The position numbers were made by a program, and so were the translations under genes. 64,000 nucleotides of DNA from Pyropia yezoensis (taxonomy: Eukaryota; Rhodophyta; Bangiophyceae; Bangiales; Bangiaceae): positions 8,833,119-8,897,118 of the forward strand of contig CM020618.1 of assembly GCA_009829735.1 (NCBI GenBank). The letters are read 5' to 3'. The first letter of the stretch is position 1. Every line of letters begins with the position of its first letter. Positions 35,521 to 47,600 of the stretch are shown piece after piece. The notes below the pieces were generated by a model, which was given only the letters and a program-made list of their open reading frames with translations, had not been told where the DNA came from and did no database searches.

Positions 35521-38046
35521 TCACAGCCGCGCACGCGAGTTGTGGGCGACCACGTCAAAAGCAATCGGCGCCAATAGAAAGTCTGGTACGGTCATGACGG
35601 CGGCCAGCTCCGCGGCGTGCGGCCGCAGCGCCGTGCACAGCCCGTCAATGGCGTCGTGGACGGCGGCAGCGTCGGCGGGAGACAGGGCGCCCACCCGCAG
35701 CAGCGCAGCGTTGTCATCCACCACCGCCAGCGCGTGCAGGGTGCCGAGGGTGTCGAGCAGGGGCCGCAGCGACCGGGGCACCCTCGCCGTCCCGCCGCCG
35801 CCGCCGCCACCGCCGCCCGTGCCCGTGGCGGACATGAAGGCGACCAGCAGCAGTAACTGGGTGTGCACCTGTGCTACCGCGTCTGCCGCCACCTGGTGGG
35901 CCGTAAACGCGGCAAAGGGGGTGGCCCCGGGCTCCGCGGCCGATGCAGCAATGGCGGCCGCCAGGCGAGGCAGGAGCGTCGCCTCGGCCCGCCGGAGCGT
36001 GTAAACGGCAAAAGCCATAGATGCGATGGGGGGAGGCAGGGGCAGGGGGTGGTTCAGATGCTCAAGAGCGCCAGACCAGCGGCCACCGGACTTACCGCCC
36101 CGGGCATAGCTGGCAAGGCACGACTTGGTAACCTGAGGGGGACGGGGAGGGAGGGAGGAGGGAACAGCATGGACAAAAACATGACGCCAGGGGTCAGGCG
36201 CGGCACCATGCCCCACCAACAAGCGCCCATTGGTGAGGGCGAACACAGCGGGTGGGTGTGAGCATACCGCCGTCGGCGACGGCGCCGTCCCCGGGGCTGC
36301 CCGACAGGCGCCAGGGCCTGCCATCCTGCCACGGAAAGCCTAGCGGCAAGGATACCCCACGGGGCAGCGACCCGCCCCACTTCCCACACGCCCCATCCCC
36401 AAACCGCAGATGCTCTCTGCGCTCAACCCCCCCCCCAACCCCCCAACGCACTTGCTGGAGGAGCACTGTGTTGTCCCCTTCGAACGTGGCGGAAATATCC
36501 AGCGCTGCCCTGCGTCAGGTAAGAAGGCACAAAGAAACAGGACAGCGAAAGGAGGGAGTAAAAGACCAACGCATGAGAACCTGCACATCCAGGCTACAAA
36601 CGGATGAAGAAGCGACAACGAAAAATAGCGCAAGCCAACCGACACGTCACAGGTCCTGCGAGTCGGAAGCGGCAACCCCAGGCGACAGCTGCAACCAGGA
36701 CGCCCCAACGTGCGCTCCCTCACCCAGCACAAAGCTACGTACCTGGACACGCCAATTCGGTTCTCCGACTTGTACCCCTGCCCACCACACGCCTCTCGTG
36801 CAACCTGCATGGTCTCCAGCGCGTGCCACGTCATTATGCTCTTGAACCCACAGCTCGCCACATGGCCGTCTTTGGCGCTGAGAGCCCGACCCCACCGCGC
36901 CTTGAGGTCATTGAGCGCCGTCTGGTGCACCACCGTCGAAGCCAGTCGTGGCAGCAGCCGGCGGCGGTGCATCGGGTAGTCTAAGAGAAGAGTTTCCGGC
37001 GTGGTGGGGGTTGCCGCAAACGCACGGCGGCGGAGTGCGTAGCGCAACGCAATGGCCAGCGCCACCCGCGCCTGTCCCACCCCAGACGCCGCGATGCCGA
37101 TGCGGCCGCCAGACAGGGCGCTCATCGTCACGCCAAAGAGAGCGTCCGGGGAAGGGGCGTCGCAGGTATACACGCCCGCAGCGTCGACGCGGGCATACCG
37201 TGCGAGCAGGTGTCCGCGCGGTACGGGCGCGTGGCTAAACCATATGCGTCCATTGTCCACCCCGTTGAGACCCACCTTGTACCCACAGTCCGCGAGGAGA
37301 ATGCCCGGTACAAGCGCCCCATCGTCCTCCCGGATGCGCACAATAAACGCGTGGACGCCCCGGCTGGCAGCCTCCCCCGGCATGTACAACTGGGCAAACG
37401 CAACCGCCCAGCGAGCAGTGGTGGCGGCGCCACCAATCCAGTACTTCTGAGCCGCGTCGGTGGGGGTGTGAAGCACAAACGTGTCCGCGGCGGCGTCGTA
37501 GCGCGCCTCCGTCTCAACCCCGCGGGCGTTGGAGCCGTGGCCCAGCTCTGTCAGCGCAAAGCAGCCACGCATGGTGAGTGCCTCAACGCCGGGCAGCCAC
37601 GCCGCCGCCTGCGCGGGGGTGCCGAGCGCGGCGATGCTGCCGCCAAAGAGCGAGAAGTGCACGGACATCCCAATGCACAGGCTGTAATCGAGGAGCGACG
37701 CGGTTTCGTGGATGGCGTCCAGCTTGGCACGCCCAGCCGCCGCGTCGGCGGCCGCGACAGTGTCCACAAAGAGGCCAGCCCCAGCCAGCTCGGCCCACCG
37801 CGCCGCCGTCCGGGCACGTTCTACCTCCTTGGACTCCCCAGGGTGAAGGCGAAAGGTTGGCGAGCCGGCCATCACCGCCAGCACCGCCGCCCGGGTGGCG
37901 TGGTCGTGGCCCTCCATGTGGCGCTGCGCGGCGGGGACGTCAATGGGGGGGAGAATGGCAAGCGGCGCGCTCGTCGTGGCCGCACAAGGGGGGAGGGGAA
38001 GGGCAGGCACGGTGGCCGCCCCCGCTGGCCGGGTTGCCGACACCAT
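35521..38046 (-). CDS. ACOX: Peroxisomal acyl-CoA oxidase, three exons
   Basis: Exons: 36743-38046, 36452-36509 and 35521-36132, with GT-AG introns (CCAG/GTACGT...GACGCAG/GG; CAGCAA/GTGCGT...CCCTCAG/GT). Phases join exactly to give 657 residues, the usual length for the family. Exon 1 holds the flavin-binding core (RGCFALTELGHGSNARGVET, YWIGGAATTARWAVAFAQL, ACGGQGYKSENRIG). The 58-bp second exon holds the catalytic Glu445 in ATFEGDNTVLLQQ. Exon 3 begins VTKSCLASYAR, as in plant-type ACX, followed by a helical C-terminal domain. The end, -ARL, fits a type 1 peroxisomal targeting signal. The enzyme oxidises acyl-CoA to trans-2-enoyl-CoA, producing H2O2, the first step of peroxisomal beta-oxidation. 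It appears intact; the exact start Met is the least certain point. Confidence 0.93.
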
Positions 38047-38813
38047 GGCGCCCGCCGTGGGGGGGGCGCGGGTCGTACAAAGACGCCCAGGTACGCGTCA
38101 GCCCAGAGCGGACGGGGGCGCCGGCACCCGACCGCGTTGTCGGCGGTGGGGCGGCGGGCGTGTCGTCGGCGGGGCAGAGAGGCGGGCGAAAGCGTCGTGA
38201 GGGGAGGCGCGCCAGCGTCGTGCGGGGTGGGAGCCAGCTGCGTCGCGCGGGGAAGCAGATGACAGAGTCGTGCGGGGGCAAGGGCACAACGCCACCAGGC
38301 TTGCGCTGTCTCCCAACGGATGAGGGCGAGGCACCGCAGCTGCTGGACCTTCTGGTCGGGAGGAGAGGAACAGCGGCAGCTGGCACAAGCTTCTTTGTGG
38401 AACCTGTGAAAGTGTCACGCATGGGGAAAGTAGTTCAACATAGCTCTGATTACATGTGTGGGTGAATTACATTGCGGTGAACCCCGCAGCGAGTGTCCTT
38501 TCATCTGCATTGTTTAAGTTGTCGACGACCACACCAACGACGAAGAGGAGCTACGCAGACCGGGTAAAGTGTGCTTGCTCGGGCGTGCGCTCCAGTGCAA
38601 AAAAGGCGCCCATCACGCATCCTCTGAGCCGGGTTATTCAATGTCCGGACGGGTTCGCACGCGCTGCGCGGGCCAAGATTCGGTCCCCCGACGTCTTGGG
38701 GTTTGACACCACTGCGCAGCGCACGTCGGGGTCGCGTGCACTCAAGAGTAATATTCTAGCAATCTCCTCACGCTCAGGTTCACTCTCAAGAAGGCAAGGT
38801 GAGGACGTGCTTA
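38047..38813. other. Upstream region of the acyl-CoA oxidase gene; no gene recognised
   Basis: GC-rich near the gene, then ordinary composition. It presumably holds the ACOX promoter, but no TATA box or other element can be assigned with confidence. Confidence 0.4.
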
Positions 38814-38932
38814 TAGTGCGTCCCGCAAAGAGTGGACGTGCTCGTGTCGTGATCATGTCAAAAATCGACCACTGGACCAATCAAACTCACACTGCACGAC
38901 CCGTACACGTCCACTTCTTGCGGGACGCACAA
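38814..38932. mobile_element. MITE, copy 2 (119 bp) with TA duplication
   Basis: Same termini as copy 1 (TAGTGCGTCCCG...CGGGACGCACAA), flanked by TA at 38812-38813 and 38933-38934. About 11 differences from copy 1. Some are matched in both arms (T to C on the left with A to G on the right), which keeps the stem. Confidence 0.87.
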
Positions 38933-38976
38933 TATCGCAAAGGGGGTCTCCCCCACGCCCAGGCAAGGCCTGCCTT

Positions 38977-39323
38977 ACGGGTCGGATGCTTCACACAGCT
39001 TTCAACTTATGTGGCGCCCGCACAGTGGCTGAGACGTGATTCGCGACCGTACATCTTTGCCAACCCGTCACCAATTATCACCACGCCCAGGGCACACTCT
39101 GGAGCGCGGTCGCCGACAGACCAGGTTTGGATTTGTCGTCGAGTTGATCCTCATTGCACGCTGTGGCGCCTTCCGCCATCTGCCCTCGCCGTTCCCACCG
39201 GTGATGCACCCGTGAAGCACCACCCCTCACCTGTCCCATCCTTTTGACACCGACCTTGTGCCCCTCCATGAAGCCATCCCAGCAGTACAGCACATGCAGC
39301 CGTGTGAACTGCTTTCCTTCCCT
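38977..39323. repeat. Dispersed repeat, copy 1
   Basis: It matches 63147-63472 in reverse complement at roughly 90% or better. This copy has about 28 extra bases near 39094-39121. Both copies can be read (minus strand here) as a short open segment, YCWDGFMEGHKVG...ACNEDQ, but I do not recognise it and call it a repeat only. Confidence 0.75.
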
Positions 39324-40844
39324 TCCGCGGAGCTACTCATTCTATCCGTGTGCAACTCGAATGAGCAGCAGGCGGTCGAAGAGGGCGAGAAGTGGGCCGG
39401 CTCTCAGTTTGAAGGGGCCGATCGAATTGCGTATTCTTTTCTCGGCCGCATTGCTGGTTCCATGTAGGAAACGTACAAACCTTCTTGCTTTCTACCGTTT
39501 GCTCGATAAACCCACCACAGCATGTCACCAGAGCTATCCTGGCCGGGGTAGGCCCCTACACGTGGACAGACTTTTCATACACATGAGCTTCTTGCATCTG
39601 AACCTAGAAAAATACTGACAGAGGGACGTGCAGCCACTCACACAAGAGAATTGCAGCGCGATATCCAACCAGAGCAGACCTGAGACCTCGAAACCCGTAA
39701 GGCAAGGAACGGCCTTTGTTAGCTGGCCGTGCCACCGGCGCCGTCCATAGATAACGAGAGCTGTGACTCGGGTGACAGTCACACGACCGAGCTATACTTG
39801 CGCACAAACAGGGGCCCCCCAGGTCGTCCCCTTCTTTGGACCACAGTTACCACGATAGGAAGGGGCGGGGGACTCCTGAACGACCATCATAGCTCACCGA
39901 GTGGGGAGGGGGTACCCGACGTGCCTCTCATGCCCGCCGTCTACCCCTAGTGCTGGTCGCTCGCACGCCACACACCTAGTTACGACCCCCGGATCGCGGA
40001 CTTCTGGCTTTATCTGGCATTCATGACGTTCCATTGGCCGCCCGAAAGGAAGCGTGCCACGCTGGGTTGCTCATTGGTCGTATACGATGACATCATCACA
40101 GAGCGCAAATGTCCAAGACGGTTTCGACCATCCGATACGTGGCGCGTTGCACTGTGCCTAGAGGCACCGTGAAAGCACCCTTCACTCCATTCTTGCAGAT
40201 TGAGAAGCACCGCAACAGAGGCGACCGCACACCGACTTGCGAAATTGTACGTGATGCCCAGCCCCGCAAGCCAGGAACCGCAACCAGGGACTTGGTCGTG
40301 GACCGACCCGTCCTGCCTCGGGCAAGGACGCAGCTCACCACGCGAACACGCCCTGAATCAGTTCCTACCCCACACTGCTGGCCCCTTGGGGAGGGCCCCG
40401 CCCGACGCGACGTGCCCCGCGCGCCGCGGGCCAGTGCCCACACCGACCACACACAGAAATGTCGGGCACTTGTTAGCCGCGACGCAACGGTGCCTTCACC
40501 ACGCGCAGCGCCGCATCCGGTTTGGGTGGTCACCTTGGACTGATAGTTGAGCGTCGGACGTGGGGACGCAATCCACGCCCCACATCCTGTCCATTCATAA
40601 CGCCGCCTCCATGGCGTGGCACCGCGACATACTTTTGCGCGGGAGGACGCGTGGGTGCGGGTGGCACGGACACGCCACTGGGGCGCGCCGGCGGCGGCCG
40701 CGCACCGGCGGCCGCCGCGGCAGCCGTCCACCGTGCACGGGGGGGCAGGCGACGCTGACCTCGGTACACTGCAGCCCTGACACACCATCTGCTAGCTGCG
40801 GTATCTGTGTCAAAAGTAGTCGCTCATACTTCTAGCCAATCATT
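39324..40844. other. Intergenic; no gene recognised
   Basis: Open frames up to about 230 codons occur near 40100-40790 on the minus strand, but they have Cys/Arg/Ser-rich, motif-free translations and overlap others equally long. Nothing supportable. Confidence 0.5.
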
Positions 40845-41799
40845 TTACTCTGTTAGCAAGCGGACGAGACAAGCAGCCTCTGCTTCCAGCAGCTCTTCAT
40901 ATTGGTCCTCAAGCGAGGCGCCCTCAACTTCCGCATCCGAGAGGGTCGCCTCGGGCACGGTTCCACCCACACGCCGCCGATAAGCGTCCACATGCCTCAC
41001 AGCCTCGGCCGCATTGTCATCAGCCCACTTGGCTACGTCACCAATCTGCTTTCTGGCACAAGAGTCCGACATGGCTGGGGCCTGCCCTGCGTGTGCCTTC
41101 CCGGCGGTGGTCCGCTTGTCATCGGGCCGCTTGGCGGCTCGCTCACAGTCCGGCGCCGAGGCCCTCCGCTTGCCCCGGCTATGTGCCACATCCCCGGGCG
41201 CTCGGCTGACAGCCATCCGACGCACGTAGGCCAAAGAGCTCTCCTAAATTGTCTTAGCTGTGTGGTGCGTAGCATTGTGGTCATAAAGCCCATGCCATAA
41301 CCCAAGGGCCTGCTCAGGGTGACGTCCGAGGCTCCCAAATAGGGCCAAGTAGTCCGGCGTGTGGCAGGCCAACACGTGCAGCCTGGGCGTGATGGCAACG
41401 CATGGAAAAGCTGCCAATAAGCTGTCGACGAACCGCGCAGTGTCTCGCCGAAAATCGTCTGTGGCGGCTTGGAGATGGTCTTGGCAGACGTCAAGACCGG
41501 CACAATGTCTACCCACGTATCACACGCGGCTGCGTACGCGTTGCATGCCGGTTGTGGCACGTGAACGAACAGCAGCTCGCATACCAACGACAAGCGTCGG
41601 CCGATGCGCTGACAGCGACGGCCCTCAAAGGCACCACCAAAGTGCGGGACTGGGCGCACTCTCACCGAGTGCCACGGTACACCGGTAAAGCTGGTCGCGT
41701 AGCAGGTGGCACGCTCCAGGGCCTGGAAAAAGTAGGCCGCCTCGATGCAAAGCCGTAACAGCCATTGAGTGACACCGAGGGTGATGTGGAGGGGCATCG
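40845..41799 (-). pseudogene. Unrecognised gene, 3' part, cut off by element C
   Basis: It continues the gene at 52423-54135. After the insertion point it reads MPLHITLGVTQWLLRLCIEA (41796-41740 region). In a second frame (41516-41244) it reads FVDSLLAAFPCVAITPRLHV and LFGSLGRHPEQALGLWHGLY. In the part to 40845 it reads LAYVRRMAVSRAPGDVAH, a basic KRRASAPDCERAAKRP stretch and an acidic coiled tail ending in EEAACLVRLL-type sequence. The motif order (LHITLG, then PRLHVL, then a FGSLG/EQ/WH box, then a basic end) resembles large uncharacterised proteins seen in many eukaryotes, some linked to transposons, but I cannot name the family. Two or three frame changes suggest decay or small introns. 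Confidence 0.55.
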
Positions 41800-42163
41800 T
41801 GTAGCAACATGGTCGGCCGTATTGTGACCCTAATATTAGGGGGGCTACTTCTAATCCTTGGCTTTCAATTTGAGAGTCCGTACTGGTCACGGTATCTATA
41901 AGTTACGTATGACCAGAGGGACTTGCATCTTGGGGTGGAGGGTAGTTAGTAGTGTCTCCGAGGGTTTATAACCAGGGGGCCGGCGGCGAATCCACCGCCG
42001 GCCATGGTAGAACAACAAACCCCTCCCATTTGGGCTCCCATCTTGGTCCCGTGGCTTGCGCTCCAAGGACAGCAACCTTGGCCTCCCGGTGACGTTGGTG
42101 CCGATCCCCCGTGGTGAGTGTTCCCTGAGAGTGGACGTGTAGCGGATACCCTATTGTGCTACA
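41800..42163 (+). repeat. 5' LTR of element C
   Basis: 364 bp. It contains a TATA-like word TTTATAA at 41965-41971, followed by a hairpin GGCCGGCGG/CCGCCGGCC (41978-42003, 8-nt loop), plausibly near the transcription start. CCAAGG/CCTTGG words form another inverted pair downstream. The 3' copy has all of these. Confidence 0.94.
41965..41971 (+). promoter_or_regulatory. TATA-like box in the LTR of element C
   Basis: TTTATAA, 165 bp into the LTR and followed seven bases later by a 9-bp-stem GC hairpin. It is the best promoter candidate in this LTR; function is inferred from position only. Confidence 0.45.
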
Positions 42164-42164
42164 T

Positions 42165-42182
42165 TGGCGGAGCAGCAGGGGA
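42165..42182 (+). promoter_or_regulatory. Primer-binding site of element C
   Basis: TGGCGGAGCAGCAGGGGA starts one base after the 5' LTR. It shares the AGCAGCAGGGGA core with element B's site, so both families probably use the same or a related tRNA primer. Confidence 0.65.
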
Positions 42183-42382
42183 CGGGTTTCCGTCACCCTT
42201 GTGGTGACGCCGTCTTCGGCCCTGGCACACGGATAGGGATCCAGTCCTTTTCTTGTACTCGTGGTGCTGCGATCTGTTCGATTGTTTTGAGTGGTTGCGT
42301 TTGACTGCGATCTACGGTTACTCTCCCCCAACTACCCCCTCGCTCTCTTATTCGTGGTGACTGTTACGTCGGTTGACTGATT

Positions 42383-44566
42383 GTGACTATGTCTACCCAA
42401 GAGACGGGGAACGTTCAAGGTGACGGATCGGGGTCGACGCCGACCCCGGAGCTGAACCCGGGAACCGGGATCGGTAGCCCGATCAACAACATTGAGACGC
42501 CGATGCTCTCCGGTGCCGGATCGACGCTTGGTACGGCACGGACGGCCGGGGGCGGCGGACGGCCGCAACTGTCCTCTGCCGACCTCACGCCGCCGCCACC
42601 TTCACCAGGGGACTCCCTGATGGCATCATTGGCTCGCATCGAGGCCCGGTTCACCGGGCTCGACGCCCGTCAAGAGCGTACGGAGGACGCAATGGCCGTG
42701 CTGATGTCAGCACGCCATACGAAGGTACCCCGTCGGGTCCCTGCAACACCGGTACGGTTCGAACCGGCCGGACTACTTTCGGAGTCCACCAGGGTCAACC
42801 CCGGTGTTGCTACTCCTGGACAACCTCCGGACACGGCGGGTTATGGATCCGACTCGTCGGCTGAGATGGAACGTAGCCATACGGAGCGCTACGCTCGGAG
42901 CACCCAGAGCGGGCTCCGCGGACATGACCCGGCGGATACTTACGCCGAAACAGAGTCGGCAATGGGGGGAGGCGGTACCGTCTCGCATTACCCCATCGAC
43001 GAAGGGAGCCATGAAACTCGGGTACCCGACGCGCCGACGCCGGAAGTTCCAGCGTCACTGGTTCAAGCGATGACAGCGCAGGTTACTGCGAGCTTACTGA
43101 AGCGGATGGAGTCCGATGAGTTTACTCATCAACTGGCCAAGCGACTGGATATCCAGGACGCGGACACGGAGATTGTCAACGAAGTCTTCAGGTCGGTACT
43201 GACTCCGGAACGTTATCGTTTGGAGGACCGATCCACTACCGTATCGGAATCGATGCGTACGACCTCGCACCGAGCGATTCGCTCTATGCAGACCCTTATG
43301 AAGGGAGTCCCTATGTTCGGGGGCCCTAACGGACGCCCGTTGGCAGTCATTGGCTTCTTGACTAGCTTCAAGGCAGCCGCGGACAAGGCGCTCGTCAACG
43401 AGGGGCTGGCGCTGGAGATCCTCCCGTTCTTTGTTGACGAACGGGTCCGAGGCATCCTCCGCCAGGCATCCCCGATGCCGGGAATGAGGGTCGCAGCCAC
43501 CCCCATGGATTACCGTGGGATATTGAAGGAGCTGCTTAGCAGCTACCTCAGTGAGGACAAGTGCGAAGACCACTATCGGGCCCTTCGCACTGCCACCGCC
43601 CAGTCCTGGGAGGATGAAGAGATGTTTGGACGCCGGATCAAAGAGCTCGACTACGAGCTGGGGAAGCTCCTCGGTGAAGGGGAACTACGGGCCATCCTGT
43701 TCGCAGGAGTACCCAACTATGTGCGGATATCCGCACGGGGAGCCAATACGGCTCGGACGAACTTCAGTCGACGGATGCATATGTGCAAATCCCTAGGGGA
43801 CGCCTACCAGGTGCTACACCCCGAATGTGCCTTGGCCCCGAAGCCCAAGGGTGAGGGAGGCAATCCCAGTCTTACCCCGTTACCGAGGCAAGAGAAGGTT
43901 GAACGTAAGGCCGCACCAGTACTGGTGGCGACCGAACAGACCCCTACCGGTGAGGATGAACCTCTAGTCGACCAACAGGGCCACCTGTTGCTACAGGCGA
44001 CGCCGGTGATTGATGAGCATGGTACGGTGGCGTACATCGCCCCGGCTGGGACTCAGTTCCAGGTCAATGAGGAAGCGGGTCGGCGCGTCCCGTATGTACG
44101 CACTACGGGTTATGCCCCGGCTACGGGTAACCCCCACCAACCCCTGCCGAGCTGGGCAGTACGTACGGAGGCACCTCCGCACATCGCGGGTAGACCCAAA
44201 CGGTTGGGGGAGTCCATGTTCCGGTTGGCACCGGGACCCACGGCCTACCAAGGGGCGGGCACTCGGGCGACCGAGGCAGGCAACCGGACCTATGGAGCCA
44301 ACCCGACGCGGACGCCCGGGACGGCCGGCACGTCGGGATGTATGTTGTGCGGAGACCCCCAACACTGGGTGTCCGCATGCCCACTCATCCCGGAGGAGTC
44401 TCGACGGGCAGCGGCGCAACGCAAGGCATCCATGGGTGGGTATCCCGCCCGAGGCCCGGCACCGGGTAGGCAGCAAGCTCCAGGAGGAGTACTGGCAGTC
44501 GAGGAGGCACCCCCTCCCTCGGATGTCCCGGAGGACAGTACCCGGCCGAGCACAGGAAACGAGTAA
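42383..44566 (+). CDS. gag: Element C gag region
   Basis: About 727 residues. The N-terminal 220 are Pro/Gly/Thr-rich and look disordered. A mostly helical central part (about residues 220-480) follows, and a nucleocapsid-type zinc knuckle CMLCGDPQHWVSAC (CX2CX4HX4C) lies near 44340-44381. It forms the particle and packages element RNA. It looks whole and is followed by pol after a short gap in another frame, so pol expression may need frameshifting or re-initiation, as in related elements. Confidence 0.9.
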   Translation: MTMSTQETGNVQGDGSGSTPTPELNPGTGIGSPINNIETPMLSGAGSTLGTARTAGGGGRPQLSSADLTPPPPSPGDSLMASLARIEARFTGLDARQERTEDAMAVLMSARHTKVPRRVPATPVRFEPAGLLSESTRVNPGVATPGQPPDTAGYGSDSSAEMERSHTERYARSTQSGLRGHDPADTYAETESAMGGGGTVSHYPIDEGSHETRVPDAPTPEVPASLVQAMTAQVTASLLKRMESDEFTHQLAKRLDIQDADTEIVNEVFRSVLTPERYRLEDRSTTVSESMRTTSHRAIRSMQTLMKGVPMFGGPNGRPLAVIGFLTSFKAAADKALVNEGLALEILPFFVDERVRGILRQASPMPGMRVAATPMDYRGILKELLSSYLSEDKCEDHYRALRTATAQSWEDEEMFGRRIKELDYELGKLLGEGELRAILFAGVPNYVRISARGANTARTNFSRRMHMCKSLGDAYQVLHPECALAPKPKGEGGNPSLTPLPRQEKVERKAAPVLVATEQTPTGEDEPLVDQQGHLLLQATPVIDEHGTVAYIAPAGTQFQVNEEAGRRVPYVRTTGYAPATGNPHQPLPSWAVRTEAPPHIAGRPKRLGESMFRLAPGPTAYQGAGTRATEAGNRTYGANPTRTPGTAGTSGCMLCGDPQHWVSACPLIPEESRRAAAQRKASMGGYPARGPAPGRQQAPGGVLAVEEAPPPSDVPEDSTRPSTGNE

Positions 44567-44649
44567 GAGGAAGGACGACACGGGGTCGCTGGGGTAACCC
44601 TAGCAAGCCACCCCGGACTGCCGCGGGGAAAGCCCCACGGAGAGCGCGG

Positions 44650-47600
44650 TTGAGCCGACGCCGCATCAACCCCTGGGTACACCTTCCGGCCCCGACGACA
44701 CGGCGTCAGGGGATTGATGACCAACCTCCAAGGTTGGGAGGAGAGGACGGGAAGCCCCGTCACATGGAACCAGACAAGGGCCCTGTTCAGGATGCCCGAG
44801 CTACACCGGATATCGGTGTAGGCCACGTACTGCTCACCTTGGAGAACTTCAAGGTATCAGCCACACTGGGGGTTGACCCCCAGTCGACCCGGTCGTATTA
44901 CCCCGTACTGGATACAGGGGCTGGACCTAACTTGATCCGGAAGGATACCCTCCCGGACAAGTGGCTCCCGCGAGTCAGAGCTGCTCGGGGACCCACGATC
45001 AAGGATGCGAATGGTCGTCTCATTCGTACGACCGCAGCGATGTCGCTGCAGGTCACCATCGGGGAGCTTACTACGGAAGTTGACTTCCTGGTATGTGAGA
45101 CGCTATCTGTGCCCTGCATACTGGGGTACACCTTCATCAACGTTCACGTTGATGCAATCCGGCCGGGCCGGAGGACCGTCGAGCTGCAAGAGGCCGACGG
45201 GACGAAGAGAGGACAGACAGCTATCGTCAGGGACCTGACGTTACAAGGGAGCCACGTTAGCGTGGCTGAGGTATACGCCAACGTAGAACCGAAGACACTC
45301 CGGCTGGCCAGGCGGACTCGCTTTGAGCCGCTATCGGAGACCGTCCTCCCGATTAACTGTGACCTCGCAGGCATCTGCAGAGTCCAGTCCAACCTACGAA
45401 CCTACAAGCGCCATGGGTTGACCATGGCCAATGGTATTGTAGACCTCCCAGCGGGGGGGTTATCACTGCTGGCGATGGCGAACTATCGCCGTAAGGCAGT
45501 CACCCTCCCGAAGGGAACTATCCTCGGGATTGCCGAGCTCTACAAAGGAGATATCCTTACCCCTGACAAGGAAGGTCAAGTGGAACCACTTGAGGTGCTG
45601 GCGGTCGCCGAGACCACCGAGCGACAGCAACCCGATGACGGGAAGCCTAACCCATCGGCGGCTCCGGCGGACATGCCGCCAAAGGACCAAGAAGCCTTGA
45701 AGGCACTGGCCGAGGCTGACCTCGACCACCTTCCCCCTTCGGTAGCTGAAGGGGTACGACGGATGTTAAGAAAGCATGACGTCATGTGGACCGGCGGGGC
45801 GCTGGGTACCATTGGGGCAACCCAACACCGTATAGACCTGGTACCAGGTGCTCGACCAGCGCGGTCGCAACCGCATCGTGCGGGACCTATGCAACGAGAG
45901 ATCGTTGATGGAGAAGCGAAGAGGATGAGCGAAGCTAAGGTGATCCGACCTTCGATGTCGGAGTGGGGCGCCCCAGTCGTTATCGTACCGAAGAAGGATC
46001 AGACCCCTCGGTTTTGCAGCGATTATCGACGCCTCAACTTGGTTACCAAGAAAGACTCATACCCTTTACCAAGGATGGACGAGTGCATCGACTCGCTGGG
46101 GGAGGCCACAGTGTTTACCACTATCGACTGCAATGCCGGGTACTGGCAGATCCGAGTTGCGGAAGAGGATATCCCCAAGACGGCGTTCGTCTGTCACAGT
46201 GGCGTGTACGAGATCCTAAGGATGCCCTTCGGATTGTCCAACGCCCCAGCCACATTCCAGCGGGCCATCGACATTATACTGTCGGGAGTCAAGTGGCGTA
46301 ACTGCCTGGTGTACTTGGACGACGTCATCGTCTTCTCGCGTAACATGGATGACCATGTGCAACATTTCGACGAGGTACTCACCCTCTTGCGGAACGCCGG
46401 GGTAACCCTGCGCCTCAAGAAGTGCGCCTTCTTCCAGCAGACAGTCGAGTATTTGGGTCACCAGATCACACCAGGTAAACTGGGAGTGCTCGAAGCTAAT
46501 ACCCGGGCACTCCGGGATGCGCGATACCCAACCACCCAGACACAGCTGAAAAGCTTCCTGGGGATGTGCAACGTATACCGACGGTTCGTCAAGGACTTCG
46601 CTCGTATAGCCAAACCGTTAACGGTTCTGACGAGCAGTGCCTTGCCAAAGGTACTCCAACCTCCCTCGCCCAGCGAGGGAGAGGCATTCGAGCTGCTCAA
46701 GCAAGCTCTGCTAGCCCCACCCGTGCTTGCGTTGCCGCATAGACGCGGGACCTTCGTCATCGACGTCGATGCCTGCGACACCCAAGTGGGATGCACCCTG
46801 CTACAGGGAGAGACCATCATCGGTACCAATAATGCTATCCCGGACCTACATCCGGTAGGGTACTTCAGCCGGACACTCAACCCGGCTGAGCGTAACTATA
46901 GTGCCACCGAGCGCGAGTGCCTCGGAGTCATATGGGCAGTGCAACTGCTCCGGCCATACCTGGAAGGTTCCAGGTTCATCGTAAGGTCCGACCACGAACC
47001 TTTACGATGGCTTCTCAACCTTGGTGACAAGGATTCCGACAGCCACGGTCGGCTAGCCCGGTGGAGGCTGAAGATGGCCGAGCACGACTACCGGACCATA
47101 TATAAGGTCAGCTCCACCCATCATCTGGGGGACGCGCTGTCGCGACTCGATACCCCAAGCGGGGATACCCGACAGGTGGACGAAGACATCCCGGTGGTAC
47201 CGGTGTGCATGGTGGGTAATGCTACCCAAGGTATGGTTGACCATACCATGGCACACCTTGCGTGCCCATTGACCCTCGCGGACTTCCGCGAGGCACAGAC
47301 CAATGACGATGACTGTAAACGCCATCGTGATAACCTCCTGGCCGGCACGGCCGGCATCTTCTCCGAGAACGAGGACGGACTCATATATCGGCGGGCACCC
47401 GCCGATGGACGGCATCAGGTCGTGGTTCCCGTGTCCTTACGGCAGGCCATCATGGAACGAGAACACGAGAACCCCACAGCCGGACACCCGGGGGGTTCGC
47501 GCATGTTCGCAGCAATGCGAAGGTTCTTCTACTGGCCAGCAATGGCCGTCGACGTAATCGACCACGTGCGGGGATGCCACCCGTGCGCACGGAATCGCAT

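Noticed and set aside
36340-36742. Extension of acyl-CoA oxidase exon 1 to a stop at 36340
   Set aside because: The residues after ENRIGVS are unlike the family. A GT donor at 36742-36741 and matching AG acceptors restore the conserved FEGDN and VTK segments.
40096-40788. Minus-strand frame of 230 codons
   Set aside because: Cys/Arg/Ser-rich translation without motifs, overlapped by equally open frames on the other strand.
42755-42766. CGGTTCGAACCG, resembling a tRNA T-arm
   Set aside because: It is a palindrome inside the gag reading frame of element C with no tRNA cloverleaf around it; it fits the general hairpin excess.
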